Counted from the stretch's first letter, positions 36,152 to 47,068 are shown. The stretch: DNA of 64,000 nt from Anaerotruncus rubiinfantis (GCF_900078395.1 NZ_FKLA01000008.1:1-64000), one strand, 5' to 3'. The notes: generated from the letters alone by a model not told the origin. A program made the numbers and translations.

Positions 36152-36845
36152 CCGGCTCCTCTCGCTGATTTTCCCCAATAAATGCTTCCTGTGCGGGAAG
36201 GTGCTTGAAGGGGAGCGGTGGCTGTGTGAAGCCTGTGAAGGCCAACTGCCGTACACCGCGGATGAGCTTTGTCCGGGCTGCGGCAAGCGGTATGCGGAAT
36301 GTATGTGCGGTGAAATCGCGGACAGCCTTTCCGGAGCCGCCGCGCCGCTCTATTACACCGGCGGCACGGCGCGCGGCATTCATCGCTTTAAGTACGACGG
36401 GCGCCGGTACTATGGGAAGTATCTCGCCGCGCTGATGGCGGACGCGGTGCGGGACACCTTTCCGATGGTTTCGTTTGACGGGGCTGCCTGGGTGCCGACC
36501 CATGCGACCAAGCTGCGGGAGCGGGGATTCTGCCCGGCGCTGTTGCTTGCGCGCGAGGTCTGCGCGCGGCTCGGGCTGCCGCTGCTCGAAACCGGCCTCG
36601 TCCACACCGGACGCGGCGGCGCGCAGATGCGCCAGGGCGGCAGGGAGGCCCGCCGCGAAAACGCGAAGCGCAATTTTTCGATCCGCAGGGATACGAATCT
36701 TTGCGGCAAGACAGTCCTTTTGGTGGATGATGTGCTTACGACCGGTGAAACGGCAAAACGCTGCGCGAGGCTGCTCTTAAAAAAGGGGGCGGCTGAGGTC
36801 TATGCGGTCTGTGCCGCGACGACCCGGGAGGATGAGGACGGATAG
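36135..36845 (+). CDS. comF: ComF family phosphoribosyltransferase-like protein
   Basis: 236 aa. N-terminal zinc-binding cysteines (CFLCGKVL, CEACEG, CPGCGKRYAECMCG) followed by a type I PRTase domain with VLLVDDVLTTGETAKRCA. ComF proteins help internalised single-stranded DNA during competence; some members have other roles. Start ATG 36135 with GGGAGAGGTG, inside the recD2 end, so translation is coupled to a helicase that also handles single strands. Confidence 0.88.
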
Positions 36846-36855
36846 CGGACTTTTA

Positions 36856-36884
36856 TTGCAAAAATTGCCGAATTGCGGTATACT
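36856..36884 (+). promoter_or_regulatory. Promoter of mreB
   Basis: TTGCAA (36856-36861) and TATACT (36879-36884), 17 bp spacing. Confidence 0.7.
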
Positions 36885-36926
36885 ACTACTGTTTTGATTT
36901 CGCTTTAATTATTTGGAGGCTCAAAT

Positions 36927-37943
36927 ATGAATTCTATTGACATCGGGATCGACCTCGGCACGGCGACAGTATTGGTTTACGCCGGGGAACAGGGAATCGT
37001 GCTGCGTGAACCGTCGGTAGTGGCGATCAATACCAAAAACGACACCATCCTTGCGGTGGGGGATGAAGCGCACGCCATGATCGGCAAGACCCCGGCGGAG
37101 ATCAGCGCGATCCGTCCGCTGGAGGACGGGGTCATTTCGGATTACAAAATGTGCGAAGAGATGATCAAATACTTTTTGCGCAAAGCCTGCCCGAGCAATA
37201 TGGTCAAGCCCCGCGTCGCGCTCTGCGTGCCGTCGCTCATCACCGGCGTGGAAGCGCAGGCGGTGGTCGACGCGGCGGTCGTGGCCGGCGCGCGCCGGGT
37301 ATTTCTGATCGAAGAGCCGGTCGCCGCGGCAATCGGCGCCGGGATTGATATCTCAAAGCCGGAGGGAAACATCGTGCTTGACATCGGCGGAGGCACCAGC
37401 GATATCGCGGTCCTTTCGCTGAACGGCATCGTCTGCAAGAATTCGATCAAGATGGCGGGCGACAAGTTCAACGCCGCCATTGTGCGGTATATCCGTTCAA
37501 CTTATAATCTGCTGATCGGGGAACGGATGGCGGAGAATATCAAAATTTCGATCGGAAGCGTCGATCCGAATGAAGAGGATCTCACCTTTGAGGTCAAAGG
37601 CCGCAACCTGGCGACCGGCCTGCCGAACAAACGCACCATTACCCGGCGGGAACTTTATCCGTCAATCCTCGATTGTGTGGTGGAAATCCGCGACGCGGTG
37701 CATGCCGTGGTGGAAAAAACCCCACCCGAGCTGGTGGGTGACATCTATACAAACGGACTTGTGATGACCGGCGGCGGCTCGCTGCTGCACGGGTTTGACA
37801 CCTACCTCAGCCGGGAACTGAAGATGCCGGTGCGGGTGGCGGAAAATCCGGTTGAATGCGTTGCGATCGGCACCGGCCGCTCGTTCGACTACATCGATGA
37901 GCTGGTGGACGGTTTTATCTCTTCTTCGACGCACAAGCACTGA
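36927..37943 (+). CDS. mreB: Rod shape-determining protein MreB/Mbl
   Basis: 338 aa bacterial actin. ATP-binding motifs IGIDLGTATVLVYAG, EEPVAAAIGAGID, VLDIGGGTSDIAVLSL and GLVMTGGGSLLHGFDTYL are intact. Forms membrane-bound filaments that direct lateral wall synthesis. No mreC or mreD follows, so this is probably an Mbl/MreBH-type stand-alone copy. SD TTGGAGGCTCAAAT. Confidence 0.94.
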   Translation: MNSIDIGIDLGTATVLVYAGEQGIVLREPSVVAINTKNDTILAVGDEAHAMIGKTPAEISAIRPLEDGVISDYKMCEEMIKYFLRKACPSNMVKPRVALCVPSLITGVEAQAVVDAAVVAGARRVFLIEEPVAAAIGAGIDISKPEGNIVLDIGGGTSDIAVLSLNGIVCKNSIKMAGDKFNAAIVRYIRSTYNLLIGERMAENIKISIGSVDPNEEDLTFEVKGRNLATGLPNKRTITRRELYPSILDCVVEIRDAVHAVVEKTPPELVGDIYTNGLVMTGGGSLLHGFDTYLSRELKMPVRVAENPVECVAIGTGRSFDYIDELVDGFISSSTHKH

Positions 37944-37958
37944 ATCTGGAAAACGCAT

Positions 37959-38013
37959 AAATTCCTCCTGTGGCTGGAATACTTTAAGTATCCAAACCAA
38001 AGGAGGAATTTTT
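37959..38013 (+). terminator. Hairpin whose 3' arm is the SD of the coat gene
   Basis: AAATTCCTCCT (37959-37969) and AGGAGGAATTT (38001-38011) are perfect 11-nt arms. Inside them GGAATACTT and AAGTATCC extend the structure. The AGGAGG arm is the SD of ATG 38015. It can act as the mreB terminator and as an RBS lock. Confidence 0.7.
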
Positions 38014-38014
38014 G

Positions 38015-38197
38015 ATGCCGCTGACTTCCAAGGAACTCACCGCGATCGAGGACCAACTGGGCGTGGAACAGAATATGGTCAAGAAGTTTTCGATGTACGC
38101 GACCATGACGACCGATCCGCAGCTCAAGACAAAATTTGAACAGAACGCCGCCAAACATCAGAACCACTATAATAAACTGCTCCAGCAGTTGGGTTAG
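38015..38197 (+). CDS. Small spore coat-like protein
   Basis: 60 aa, all-helical, starting MPLTSKELTAIEDQLGVEQN and ending HYNKLLQQLG. It resembles the short CotF-related proteins found in pairs in clostridia. ATG 38015 lies eight nt after AGGAGG; TTG 38012 is possible. The next gene is 11 bp away and belongs to the same family type. Confidence 0.65.
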   Translation: MPLTSKELTAIEDQLGVEQNMVKKFSMYATMTTDPQLKTKFEQNAAKHQNHYNKLLQQLG

Positions 38198-38208
38198 GAG
38201 GGAGCGCC

Positions 38209-38484
38209 ATGCCAAATCAGAATCAGAAACAGCAGCCGTTTGGGGATCGTGAGATGATGGACGACGCGCTTTCAAGTCAGAAGTTCATCACCGAAGGCTA
38301 TAACAGCTTTGCGAATGAATGCGCATCCCCGGCCGTGATGAGCGAGCTGATGAACATCCTGAATGAGGAACATCAGATCCAGCACGAACTTTTTGACGAG
38401 ATGTTAAAACGCGGCTGGTATGCCACCGAGCCCGCTCCGCAGAAAAAGATCGACCAGTGCAAACAGAAATATCCGGCCAACTGA
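38209..38484 (+). CDS. CotF-family spore coat protein
   Basis: 91 aa. Helical, with the CotF pattern MMDDALSSQKFITEGYNSFANECASPAVMSELMNILNEEHQIQHELFDEM followed by a Trp-Tyr end (KRGWYATEPA). Probably sits in the spore coat. SD TAGGAGGGAGCGCC. Paired with the 60-aa gene upstream, and ended by a perfect 17-bp terminator. Confidence 0.8.
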   Translation: MPNQNQKQQPFGDREMMDDALSSQKFITEGYNSFANECASPAVMSELMNILNEEHQIQHELFDEMLKRGWYATEPAPQKKIDQCKQKYPAN

Positions 38485-38495
38485 GCCGGTGCATA

Positions 38496-38532
38496 CAAAT
38501 GCCCGCCGTTTTCCAAACGGCGGGCATTTGTT
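38496..38532 (+). terminator. Bidirectional terminator
   Basis: ACAAATGCCCGCCGTTT (38496-38512) pairs perfectly with its complement (38516-38532). It separates the convergent coat and mscS genes. Confidence 0.9.
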
Positions 38533-39422
38533 TATTCCTTTGCCGGGGCGAGGTGCACATCGAGCTGATTATAGGGGATCGAGATGCCCGCCGCGTCGAA
38601 CCGCCGCTTCGATTCCTCGAGCAGGTCGAATTTGAGCGTCCAGTAGTCGTCGGTCCCGACCCAGACGCGGCAGCCGATCTTGATGGCGGAATCGCCGTGT
38701 TCGACCATCCGCACGAGTGGGGCGGGATCGTCGAGCGCGAGCGGGTTCTCCGCGATGATGGCGGAAAGAATCTGTTTGGCCGCTTCGAAGTCGTCGTCAT
38801 AGCCGATCGAAAAGTCGATGTCGAGCCGGCGGGTTTCCCGGCCGGTGAAGTTTATGATCTGCGCCTTGGCCACGTCGCCGTTGGGGATGTGCACAAGTTT
38901 GTTGTCGATGGTGCGCATTACGGTGTAGTTGAGGCGGATCTCCTCGACGGTGCCTTCGTTTCCAGCGATTTCGACATAGTCCCCCAGTGCGAACGGCTTT
39001 GTAAAAAGCACCGACATGCCGCCCGCCAGGTTGCCGAGCGAATCCTTGACGGCGAGCGAAATTGCCAGACCAAAGACGCCGAGCAGAGCGATAAACGAGC
39101 CGACTTCGACGCCCAGGGTCGCAATCACCGTGATGCCGAGGAGGATATACAGGATGACGTTAATGATCGAAAGCAGGAAATTGTGGAGCGTGGGATCGAG
39201 CTTCGAGCGGATGAGCGCCTTGCGCAGCAGGCGGGTGACGATTCGGATGAGGACGATCCCGATGACAAGGACCGCGGCGGCGGTCAGCAGGTGCGGGAGA
39301 TAATCGAGGAACGCCTCCCACAGGAAGGACCAACGGCTTTTCGGGTCCATGCTGGCGAGCTCGTCGACGACTTTATTGACGGCCGCGGCGGCCGATGCGG
39401 TATCGAGGGTTTCGGTTGACAT
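38532..39422 (-). CDS. mscS: Small-conductance mechanosensitive channel (MscS family)
   Basis: 296 aa. Three membrane helices at about 43-63, 82-105 and 108-130; the pore helix region GVFGLAISLAVKDSLGNLAGGMSVLFTKPFALGDYVEI carries the Gly/Ala pattern of MscS TM3, followed by the beta domain (EGTVEEIRLNYTVMRTIDNKLVHIPNG). Opens under membrane tension to release solutes. SD GAAAGGAGTACCTGATCT. It starts 3 bp after the AraC gene ends, so they form an operon. Confidence 0.93.
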   Translation of the reverse strand: MSTETLDTASAAAAVNKVVDELASMDPKSRWSFLWEAFLDYLPHLLTAAAVLVIGIVLIRIVTRLLRKALIRSKLDPTLHNFLLSIINVILYILLGITVIATLGVEVGSFIALLGVFGLAISLAVKDSLGNLAGGMSVLFTKPFALGDYVEIAGNEGTVEEIRLNYTVMRTIDNKLVHIPNGDVAKAQIINFTGRETRRLDIDFSIGYDDDFEAAKQILSAIIAENPLALDDPAPLVRMVEHGDSAIKIGCRVWVGTDDYWTLKFDLLEESKRRFDAAGISIPYNQLDVHLAPAKE

Positions 39423-39425
39423 AGA

Positions 39426-40283
39426 TCAGGTACTCCTTTCGGGGGGATGGGGCTGCTCGGTACTTTTGAGAAATGCGGAAGGCGGCTGCCCGGTGACCTT
39501 TTTAAAGACGCGGGAAAAATAGAACGCGTCGTCATAACCGACCGAGGCGGCCACAGCGGAAATCGGAAGGGAGGTGTGTTCGAGCAGTTCGCAGGCCTGG
39601 GAAATGCGAAACTGCGTGAGGTATTCATTTGGGGAAGTGCCGATGTGCCGCATAAACACCCGATAGAGATGGCTGCGGCTGATGCCGACCGAGGCGGCGA
39701 CATCGCCCACGTCGATTTCTCCGGAATAGTTGTGGGCGATAAAGCGGATGGCGCTTTCGACATATTCGAGCGAAAGATCACCCGCGGCGGCAGAAACAGG
39801 TCCCTGTTCCATCAAAAGCCCCAGCAGCAGGTAGAGGTTTCCAATGGCTTTTAGTTCGCTGGCCGGCGTGGTGCCGGAGGACTGGTAGATACGCACAATC
39901 GCGTCACGGATCTCATCCGGGTTTTGGAAGCGCACCACCGGATCGTCTTTCCGGAAAGAGGTCTGGCTCATCAGGATTTTGGCCTCGGCGCCGTTGAACC
40001 CGGCCCAGCAGTATTCCCAAGGGTCGTTTTCGTCCGCGCGGTAGGTGACCACCACCGATGGATAGATGAGGAAGGTGTCCCCGGCGGTGATGCGGTGTGT
40101 CACGCCGTTTTCGGTGTAATAGCCGCAGCCGGAGATCACATGGTGCACGAGATAATGATCCCGCACGCCGGGCCCCCAGGTATGGGAAGGCCCGCATTGC
40201 TGCGCGCCGCTGTTATAAATGGCAATCGGGAGGCTTTCCCGGGTTTTGGTCTTATAAGAATGCTTGAATACACCGGACGCCAT
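39426..40283 (-). CDS. AraC family transcriptional regulator
   Basis: 285 aa. N-terminal cupin-type sensor domain (HHVISGCGYYTENGVTHRITAGDTFLIYP) and C-terminal double HTH (VGDVAASVGISRSHLYRVFMRHIGTSPNEYLTQFRISQACELLEHTSLPISAVAASVGYDDAFYFSRVFKKVTG). Probably senses a sugar, given its divergent position to galK-galT. ATG 40283 is preferred because GGAAGGGG lies eight nt upstream; ATG 40301 has no SD. Confidence 0.9.
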   Translation of the reverse strand: MASGVFKHSYKTKTRESLPIAIYNSGAQQCGPSHTWGPGVRDHYLVHHVISGCGYYTENGVTHRITAGDTFLIYPSVVVTYRADENDPWEYCWAGFNGAEAKILMSQTSFRKDDPVVRFQNPDEIRDAIVRIYQSSGTTPASELKAIGNLYLLLGLLMEQGPVSAAAGDLSLEYVESAIRFIAHNYSGEIDVGDVAASVGISRSHLYRVFMRHIGTSPNEYLTQFRISQACELLEHTSLPISAVAASVGYDDAFYFSRVFKKVTGQPPSAFLKSTEQPHPPERST

Positions 40284-40333
40284 GCAGCACACCCCTTCCA
40301 TAATTCATAAGTATAAACGATTCCGGCTTTTCA

Positions 40334-40374
40334 TGCAACAATAATCCATAAATATGGTAGTTTTGTAGGTTGCA
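40334..40374. promoter_or_regulatory. Inverted TGCAAC/GTTGCA in the divergent region
   Basis: TGCAAC (40334-40339) and GTTGCA (40369-40374) lie 29 bp apart in the gap between the AraC regulator and galK, near the galK promoter (TATAAA near 40398). A possible operator; no -35 of quality is seen, which suits activator dependence. Confidence 0.35.
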
Positions 40375-40449
40375 AATTTTGACTGTTTGGGTTACGCTAT
40401 AAAAAAGCAACATCCGGATTTTGAATGGACAGGGAGCGGGAGGAATACC

Positions 40450-41739
40450 ATGAATACACAGTTGCTGCGCGAGGAACTTTTTAGCGGGAAATTCGACCGC
40501 GTGTTCCAGTACCTCTACAGTGAGAAATCTCCCGGCCAGCGCGCGCGTTACGCGGCGGCGGCCGAAGCGTTTGAAAAACTGTTCGGCCAGGGGCGCGAAG
40601 CGGAACTTTTCAGTGCGCCGGGACGCACCGAAATCGGTGGAAACCACACCGATCACCAGCACGGCTGCGTGCTCGCGGCGGGGGTGAATCTCGATGTGAT
40701 CGCGGTCGCTTCCAAGAACAGCGAACAGGTGATCCGGATTCAATCGGAAGGGTTCCCGATGGACACGATTGATCTTGGCGACCTTTCGGTTCAGGCTGCG
40801 GAGAAAAACCAGGCCGCGGCGCTTATCCGCGGGGTGGCTGCAAGAATGAAACAGCTCGGCTATCCTGTCGGCGGCTTTGACGCCTACACCACTTCGAACG
40901 TGCTCAAAGGTTCCGGGCTTTCTTCTTCGGCCGCGTTTGAGGTGCTGGTCGGCACAATTTTAAACCACCTTTACGCCAAGGCCAAATCCGACCCGGTGGA
41001 GATCGCGCAGATTGGGCAGTATGCCGAGAACGTCTATTTTGGAAAACCCTGCGGACTGATGGATCAGACTGCGTCGTCGGTCGGCGGGTTTGTCGCAATC
41101 GACTTTTGCGATCCGGCGCATCCAGTTGTGGAGAAGGTCGGTTTCGACTTTGCCGCGTCGGGCTATAAGCTCTGCATTGTGGACACGGGAGGCGACCATG
41201 CAGACCTCACTGCCGATTACGCGGCGATGCCGGCCGAAATGAAGTCGGTGGCCGCGGTGTTCGGCAAGGAGGTCCTGCGCGACGTTTTGCCTGAGGAGTT
41301 CTATAAAAATCTGGCGAAGGTGCGGGTGCAGTGCACCGACCGCGCCATCCTGCGCGCCTTCCATTTCTTCGCGGACAATGAGCGCGCGCCGAAGGAAGCG
41401 GAGGCGCTCCGGCGCGGGGATTTTGCGGAATTCAAACGCCTCATCATCGAAAGCGGCCGGTCGTCGTTCATGTATTTGCAGAACTGCTCGACCTTCCGCA
41501 GCGCCAAGGAGCAGGGCATCCCGCTCGCGCTCGCGCTGAGCGAACATATTCTCAAAGACCGCGGAGCTTGGCGGGTGCACGGAGGAGGCCTGGCCGGCAC
41601 GATCCAGTGCTTTGTCCCGTCAGATATGCTCGAAAATTATCAGCACAGGATTGAATCGGTGTTTGGACCGGGGTCCTGCCATGTGCTGTCCATCCGGCCG
41701 GCCGGCGGGGTGAAGGTTTCGGAAGAACTGCTGAAATGA
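40450..41739 (+). CDS. galK: Galactokinase
   Basis: 429 aa GHMP kinase. Galactokinase signature APGRTEIGGNHTDHQHG near the N-terminus, ATP loop VLKGSGLSSSAAFEV, and C-terminal WRVHGGGLAGTIQCFVP. Phosphorylates galactose at C1 for the Leloir pathway. ATG 40450 after GGGAGGAATACC; the 21 codons open upstream have no SD. galT follows after 26 bp; galE is not in the window. Confidence 0.95.
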   Translation: MNTQLLREELFSGKFDRVFQYLYSEKSPGQRARYAAAAEAFEKLFGQGREAELFSAPGRTEIGGNHTDHQHGCVLAAGVNLDVIAVASKNSEQVIRIQSEGFPMDTIDLGDLSVQAAEKNQAAALIRGVAARMKQLGYPVGGFDAYTTSNVLKGSGLSSSAAFEVLVGTILNHLYAKAKSDPVEIAQIGQYAENVYFGKPCGLMDQTASSVGGFVAIDFCDPAHPVVEKVGFDFAASGYKLCIVDTGGDHADLTADYAAMPAEMKSVAAVFGKEVLRDVLPEEFYKNLAKVRVQCTDRAILRAFHFFADNERAPKEAEALRRGDFAEFKRLIIESGRSSFMYLQNCSTFRSAKEQGIPLALALSEHILKDRGAWRVHGGGLAGTIQCFVPSDMLENYQHRIESVFGPGSCHVLSIRPAGGVKVSEELLK

Positions 41740-41765
41740 TGTGAAGATAGAGGAGGACGATTTTT

Positions 41766-42737
41766 ATGGCAGAGCTCAGATGGCATCCGCTCATTAAGGA
41801 TTGGGTCATGATCGCATCCCACCGGCAGGCGCGTCCGCAGATGCCGAAAGACTGGTGCCCGTTCTGTCCGGGTTCGGGCAAGGTGCCGGAGCATTATGAG
41901 GTGCTCAAATACGACAACGACTTCCCGGCGCTCAGCCAGGCCCCGCCCTTGCCGGACGATGTGGCGACCGACTTTTTCAAGACCGCTCCGGCTTACGGAA
42001 AATGTGAGGTTATCCTCTATTCGCCCGGCCACACTACCACGCTGCCCGAGCTTTCGGACGCGCATGTCGAAAAGCTCGTGAACCTGTGGTGCGAGCGCTT
42101 TACGGCGCTTAAGGCGGACGAGAAGATCAAATATGTCTTTCTTTTCGAGAACCGCGGAGAGGCGGTCGGCGTGACCATGCCGCACCCGCACGGACAGATT
42201 TACGGCTATTCGGTCATTCCGAAGAAGATCCAGCTCGAAGTGGAATCGGCAAAGGAATACTACGCGGAGAAAGGGAAGTGCCTCTTCTGCGATATGCTGA
42301 AGGCCGAACAGGATTTTGGCAAGCGGGTCATCTTCCAAAACGAACACTTCACGGTGTTCCTTCCATTCTTCACCGAGTACCCCTACGGCGTATACCTGTT
42401 CTCCAACCGCCACAGGCAGAACATCGCACAGTTTGACGCCGAGGAGCGCCGCGCGCTGGCGGTCACGCTCAAACATACGGTGGGGATGTTTGACGCGCTG
42501 TTCGATTATAAATTCCCCTATATGATGTGCATGCACAACGCTCCAGTCAACAGCGGAGACTATGAAAAGGACTATCATTTCCACATTGAGTTCTTCCCGC
42601 CGATGCGAAGCGCGGACAAGGTGAAATTCAATGCGTCGAGCGAAACGGGATGTTGGGCGCATTGCAACCCGACCTGTCCGGAGAACACCGCGCAGGAGCT
42701 TCGCGCGGCTTATGAGCGGTATATGGCGACTTTATAG
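41766..42737 (+). CDS. galT: Galactose-1-phosphate uridylyltransferase
   Basis: 323 aa, class I type. Active-site HPHGQIYG with the uridylylated His, zinc-site cysteines CPFCPG, and the second domain with FFTEYPYGVYLFSNRHRQNI and DYHFHIEFFPPMR. Converts Gal-1-P and UDP-Glc to UDP-Gal and Glc-1-P. SD ATAGAGGAGGACGAT. Operon with galK, closed by a strong terminator. Confidence 0.96.
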   Translation: MAELRWHPLIKDWVMIASHRQARPQMPKDWCPFCPGSGKVPEHYEVLKYDNDFPALSQAPPLPDDVATDFFKTAPAYGKCEVILYSPGHTTTLPELSDAHVEKLVNLWCERFTALKADEKIKYVFLFENRGEAVGVTMPHPHGQIYGYSVIPKKIQLEVESAKEYYAEKGKCLFCDMLKAEQDFGKRVIFQNEHFTVFLPFFTEYPYGVYLFSNRHRQNIAQFDAEERRALAVTLKHTVGMFDALFDYKFPYMMCMHNAPVNSGDYEKDYHFHIEFFPPMRSADKVKFNASSETGCWAHCNPTCPENTAQELRAAYERYMATL

Positions 42738-42747
42738 AGGGCAACAT

Positions 42748-42776
42748 AAAAGGCAGGCGTAAACGCCTGCCTTTTT
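42748..42776 (+). terminator. Terminator of galKT
   Basis: 12-bp stem AAAAGGCAGGCG (42748-42759) and CGCCTGCCTTTT (42764-42775), loop TAAA, T-run. Confidence 0.92.
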
Positions 42777-42865
42777 CAAAATGAGTCATCAGACCCAAAA
42801 ATACAGTTTCGGTAACAAATGTTGCGAAGATGTTTCGATTTCTTGAATGAAAAGCGAAAAAGCAA

Positions 42866-42894
42866 TTGCAAAACCGCCCAAAATATAGTATACT
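42866..42894 (+). promoter_or_regulatory. Promoter of oadG-oadB
   Basis: TTGCAA (42866-42871) and TATACT (42889-42894), 17 bp spacing. A second possible -10 (TATAAT, near 42935) lies downstream in an AT-rich stretch. Confidence 0.7.
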
Positions 42895-42970
42895 CATTTC
42901 TGGTTCGATTTTTGTCGGCCATCCATTTTATTATATAATTGTATCAAATATAAAGGTAAGGTGAAAGTCT

Positions 42971-43360
42971 ATGGATTTAAGCAGTTACAGCACCGGCACC
43001 ATATCGGTTGCGGTTACCTTTACCGGGATCGTGGTTGTGTTTCTGGCGCTGGTCGGCCTGTCCCTGATCGTCTGGCTGTTCGGAAAATTCTTCACAGCAC
43101 TGGCAAACCGGCCGAAGAAACCCGCTGACCCCCAGCCCCAGCAGGCCTCCAAACCGGCTGCGAAAGCCGCGGCCCAGGTCAAACCGGCCATGGTGGTCGA
43201 GGACGGCATCGGCGACGAGATCGTCGCGGTGATTGCGGCGGCGGTTGCGGCAATGGGAGGAAGCGTTGGCGGTTATGCGCTGCGCAGCGTTCGCCGTGTG
43301 AAGGAAGCGCGCCCGATTTGGGCGGCGGCCGGCCTTCAGCAGAATACGCAGCCGTTCTGA
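42971..43360 (+). CDS. oadG: OadG-family decarboxylase gamma subunit
   Basis: 129 aa. One membrane helix at about 12-38, then an Ala/Pro/Lys linker (PKKPADPQPQQASKPAAKAA) and the conserved GIGDEIVAVIAAAVAAMGG segment. Small subunit that assembles Na+-translocating decarboxylases (oxaloacetate, methylmalonyl-CoA or glutaconyl-CoA type). SD AAGGTAAGGTGAAAGTCT. The alpha (carboxyltransferase) subunit is not nearby. Confidence 0.85.
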   Translation: MDLSSYSTGTISVAVTFTGIVVVFLALVGLSLIVWLFGKFFTALANRPKKPADPQPQQASKPAAKAAAQVKPAMVVEDGIGDEIVAVIAAAVAAMGGSVGGYALRSVRRVKEARPIWAAAGLQQNTQPF

Positions 43361-43417
43361 TTCGGTTGCCCTTGAAGCGCACAGTTCTGCAAAAAAGAAA
43401 GGGAAAGGGCTGACAAC

Positions 43418-44602
43418 ATGTTAGAAATTTTTACACAGGCGGTTGAAACGCTCGTAGGCAAGAGCGGCTTCTTCAACCTGACCGGCGGACAGGCACTGAT
43501 GATCCTGGTTTCGTTCTGCCTGATGTATCTTGCTATTGCCAAGGGCTTTGAGCCCCTGCTCCTTCTGCCGATCGCGTTTGGTATGTTCCTGACGAACATC
43601 CCGTTCGGCGAGCTTTATCACTCGATGATCTTCATCAATGAGACCGGTCACATCGATTGGGAGCTGCTCGCCAATACCGGCGGCCTGCTCGACTATCTGT
43701 ATCTGGGCGTCAAGCTCGGCATCTATCCGCCGCTCATCTTCCTGGGCGTTGGCTGTATGACCGACTTCGGCCCGCTGATTGCGAACCCGAAGAGCTTCCT
43801 GCTCGGCGCGGCCGCGCAGCTGGGTATCTTCCTGGCGTTTGTCGGCGCGCTGTTCCTGGGCTTTACCCCGTCCGAAGCCGGCTCGATCGGCATCATCGGC
43901 GGTGCGGACGGCCCGACCGCGATCTTTACCACCACCCAGCTCGCGCCGCATCTGCTCGGCTCGATCGCGATCGCCGCGTATTCCTACATGGCGCTCGTCC
44001 CGATCATCCAGCCGCCGATTATGAAGCTGCTCACCACCAAAAAACAGCGCGCCGTCAAGATGGAGCAGCTGCGTCCGGTTTCCCAGACCGAGAAGATCAT
44101 CTTCCCGATCCTGGTTGCGCTTGTGGTTTCCTTCCTCGTTCCGGATACCACCCCGCTGATCGGTATGCTGATGCTCGGTAACCTGTTTAAGGAATCGGGT
44201 GTCACCGACCGCCTCAACAAGACCGCGCAGAACGAACTGATGAATATCGTCACCATCTTCCTGGGCGTCACGGTCGGCGCGACCGCGAGCGCGGCCAACT
44301 TCCTGACCCCGGCGACCCTGAAGATCGTCGCGATGGGCCTTTGCGCTTTCGCATTCGGTACTGCGGGCGGCGTGCTGCTCGGCGACCTGATGTATGTCCT
44401 CTCCGGCGGCAAGATCAATCCGCTGATTGGTTCCGCGGGCGTATCCGCCGTCCCGATGGCGGCCCGTGTTTCCCAGAAGGTTGGACAGCAGGAGAACCCG
44501 ACCAACTTCCTGCTCATGCACGCCATGGGCCCGAATGTTGCCGGTGTTATCGGTTCCGCGGTTGCGGCAGGCGTTCTGCTTTCGATCCTCCCGCATGCGT
44601 AA
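43418..44602 (+). CDS. oadB: Na+-translocating decarboxylase beta subunit
   Basis: 394 aa, about ten membrane helices. The sodium-pumping subunit: LLPIAFGMFLTNIP, GVGCMTDFGPLIANPKSF, the conserved SIGIIGGADGPTAIFTTTQLA with the coupling Asp, and the C-terminal NPLIGSAGVSAVPMAARVSQKVG. Couples biotin-carboxyl decarboxylation to Na+ export. SD GAAAGGGAAAGGGCTGACAAC. Its terminator is split by the mobile element that starts at 44631. Confidence 0.95.
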   Translation: MLEIFTQAVETLVGKSGFFNLTGGQALMILVSFCLMYLAIAKGFEPLLLLPIAFGMFLTNIPFGELYHSMIFINETGHIDWELLANTGGLLDYLYLGVKLGIYPPLIFLGVGCMTDFGPLIANPKSFLLGAAAQLGIFLAFVGALFLGFTPSEAGSIGIIGGADGPTAIFTTTQLAPHLLGSIAIAAYSYMALVPIIQPPIMKLLTTKKQRAVKMEQLRPVSQTEKIIFPILVALVVSFLVPDTTPLIGMLMLGNLFKESGVTDRLNKTAQNELMNIVTIFLGVTVGATASAANFLTPATLKIVAMGLCAFAFGTAGGVLLGDLMYVLSGGKINPLIGSAGVSAVPMAARVSQKVGQQENPTNFLLMHAMGPNVAGVIGSAVAAGVLLSILPHA

Positions 44603-44617
44603 GAAAAATTTTGCATA

Positions 44618-44653
44618 GAAAGAGCGGCTCTTTGGGCGGCACTCATAAAACAG
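44618..44653. other. attL: left junction of the serine-recombinase element
   Basis: Chromosomal half AAAGAGCGGCTC (44619-44630), shared core TTTGG (44631-44635), then element half with ACTCATAAAACAG (44641-44653). The chromosomal half is the 5' arm of the oadB terminator. Confidence 0.8.
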
Positions 44654-44670
44654 CATAAGATTGTTTTCGG

Positions 44671-46609
<1,939 letters not shown>

Positions 46610-46726
46610 TCCTTTCCGTCCTTTCCTTTGAAATCGGGGTTTACAGTTTCGTAGCAAGCATAGGAACCGGATAGCCTGTTCCGTATTTTGCCCTGCAAAA
46701 CGCTTGTTGGGAAGTATCCCAAACCC

Positions 46727-47068
46727 TCATTTTGTAAGCCTCTTGAATTGCAGAAGCAGCCGACGCTCCAATCGCCACACTTCTTTCATGAGCCGCTTTA
46801 TCTCGTCCATATCGTCGGTGTAAATGTGCGCTGTTTCATTGATACGCCTTGCAATCTGATTGACGTTTACACCGATTTTCTGAAGCTGCGCCGTATGCGC
46901 TTTGACCTCTTGCAAATCTAAAACAATAATGTACCCGTCGATAAGCATTTTTCGAGAGTAAGCAGATAGATTTATCATCGGTATTTGCTTCATCTTTTTT
47001 TCAATCAACGCCCGTTCTTCCTCTGTTACTCGTACAATGATTTGTACATTCCTTTTCCTATTCTCCAT
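46727..47068 (-). CDS. mobC: MobC-family relaxosome protein
   Basis: 113 aa. N-terminal ribbon-helix-helix-like part (VQIIVRVTEEERALIEKKMKQIPMINLSAYSRKMLIDGYI) and the MobC core LQKIGVNVNQIARRINETAHIYTDDMDEIKRLMKEVWRL. Helps a relaxase nick oriT. ATG 47068 follows AAAGGAGAAATGCGA. The relaxase gene that normally follows mobC is absent; TnpW and the recombinase come instead. Any oriT would be expected in 47069-47300. Confidence 0.88.
   Translation of the reverse strand: MENRKRNVQIIVRVTEEERALIEKKMKQIPMINLSAYSRKMLIDGYIIVLDLQEVKAHTAQLQKIGVNVNQIARRINETAHIYTDDMDEIKRLMKEVWRLERRLLLQFKRLTK

Noticed and set aside
40387..40449. N-terminal extension of galactokinase from ATG 40387
   Set aside because: It overlaps the promoter region, has no SD and adds no homologous residues; ATG 40450 has GGGAGGA.
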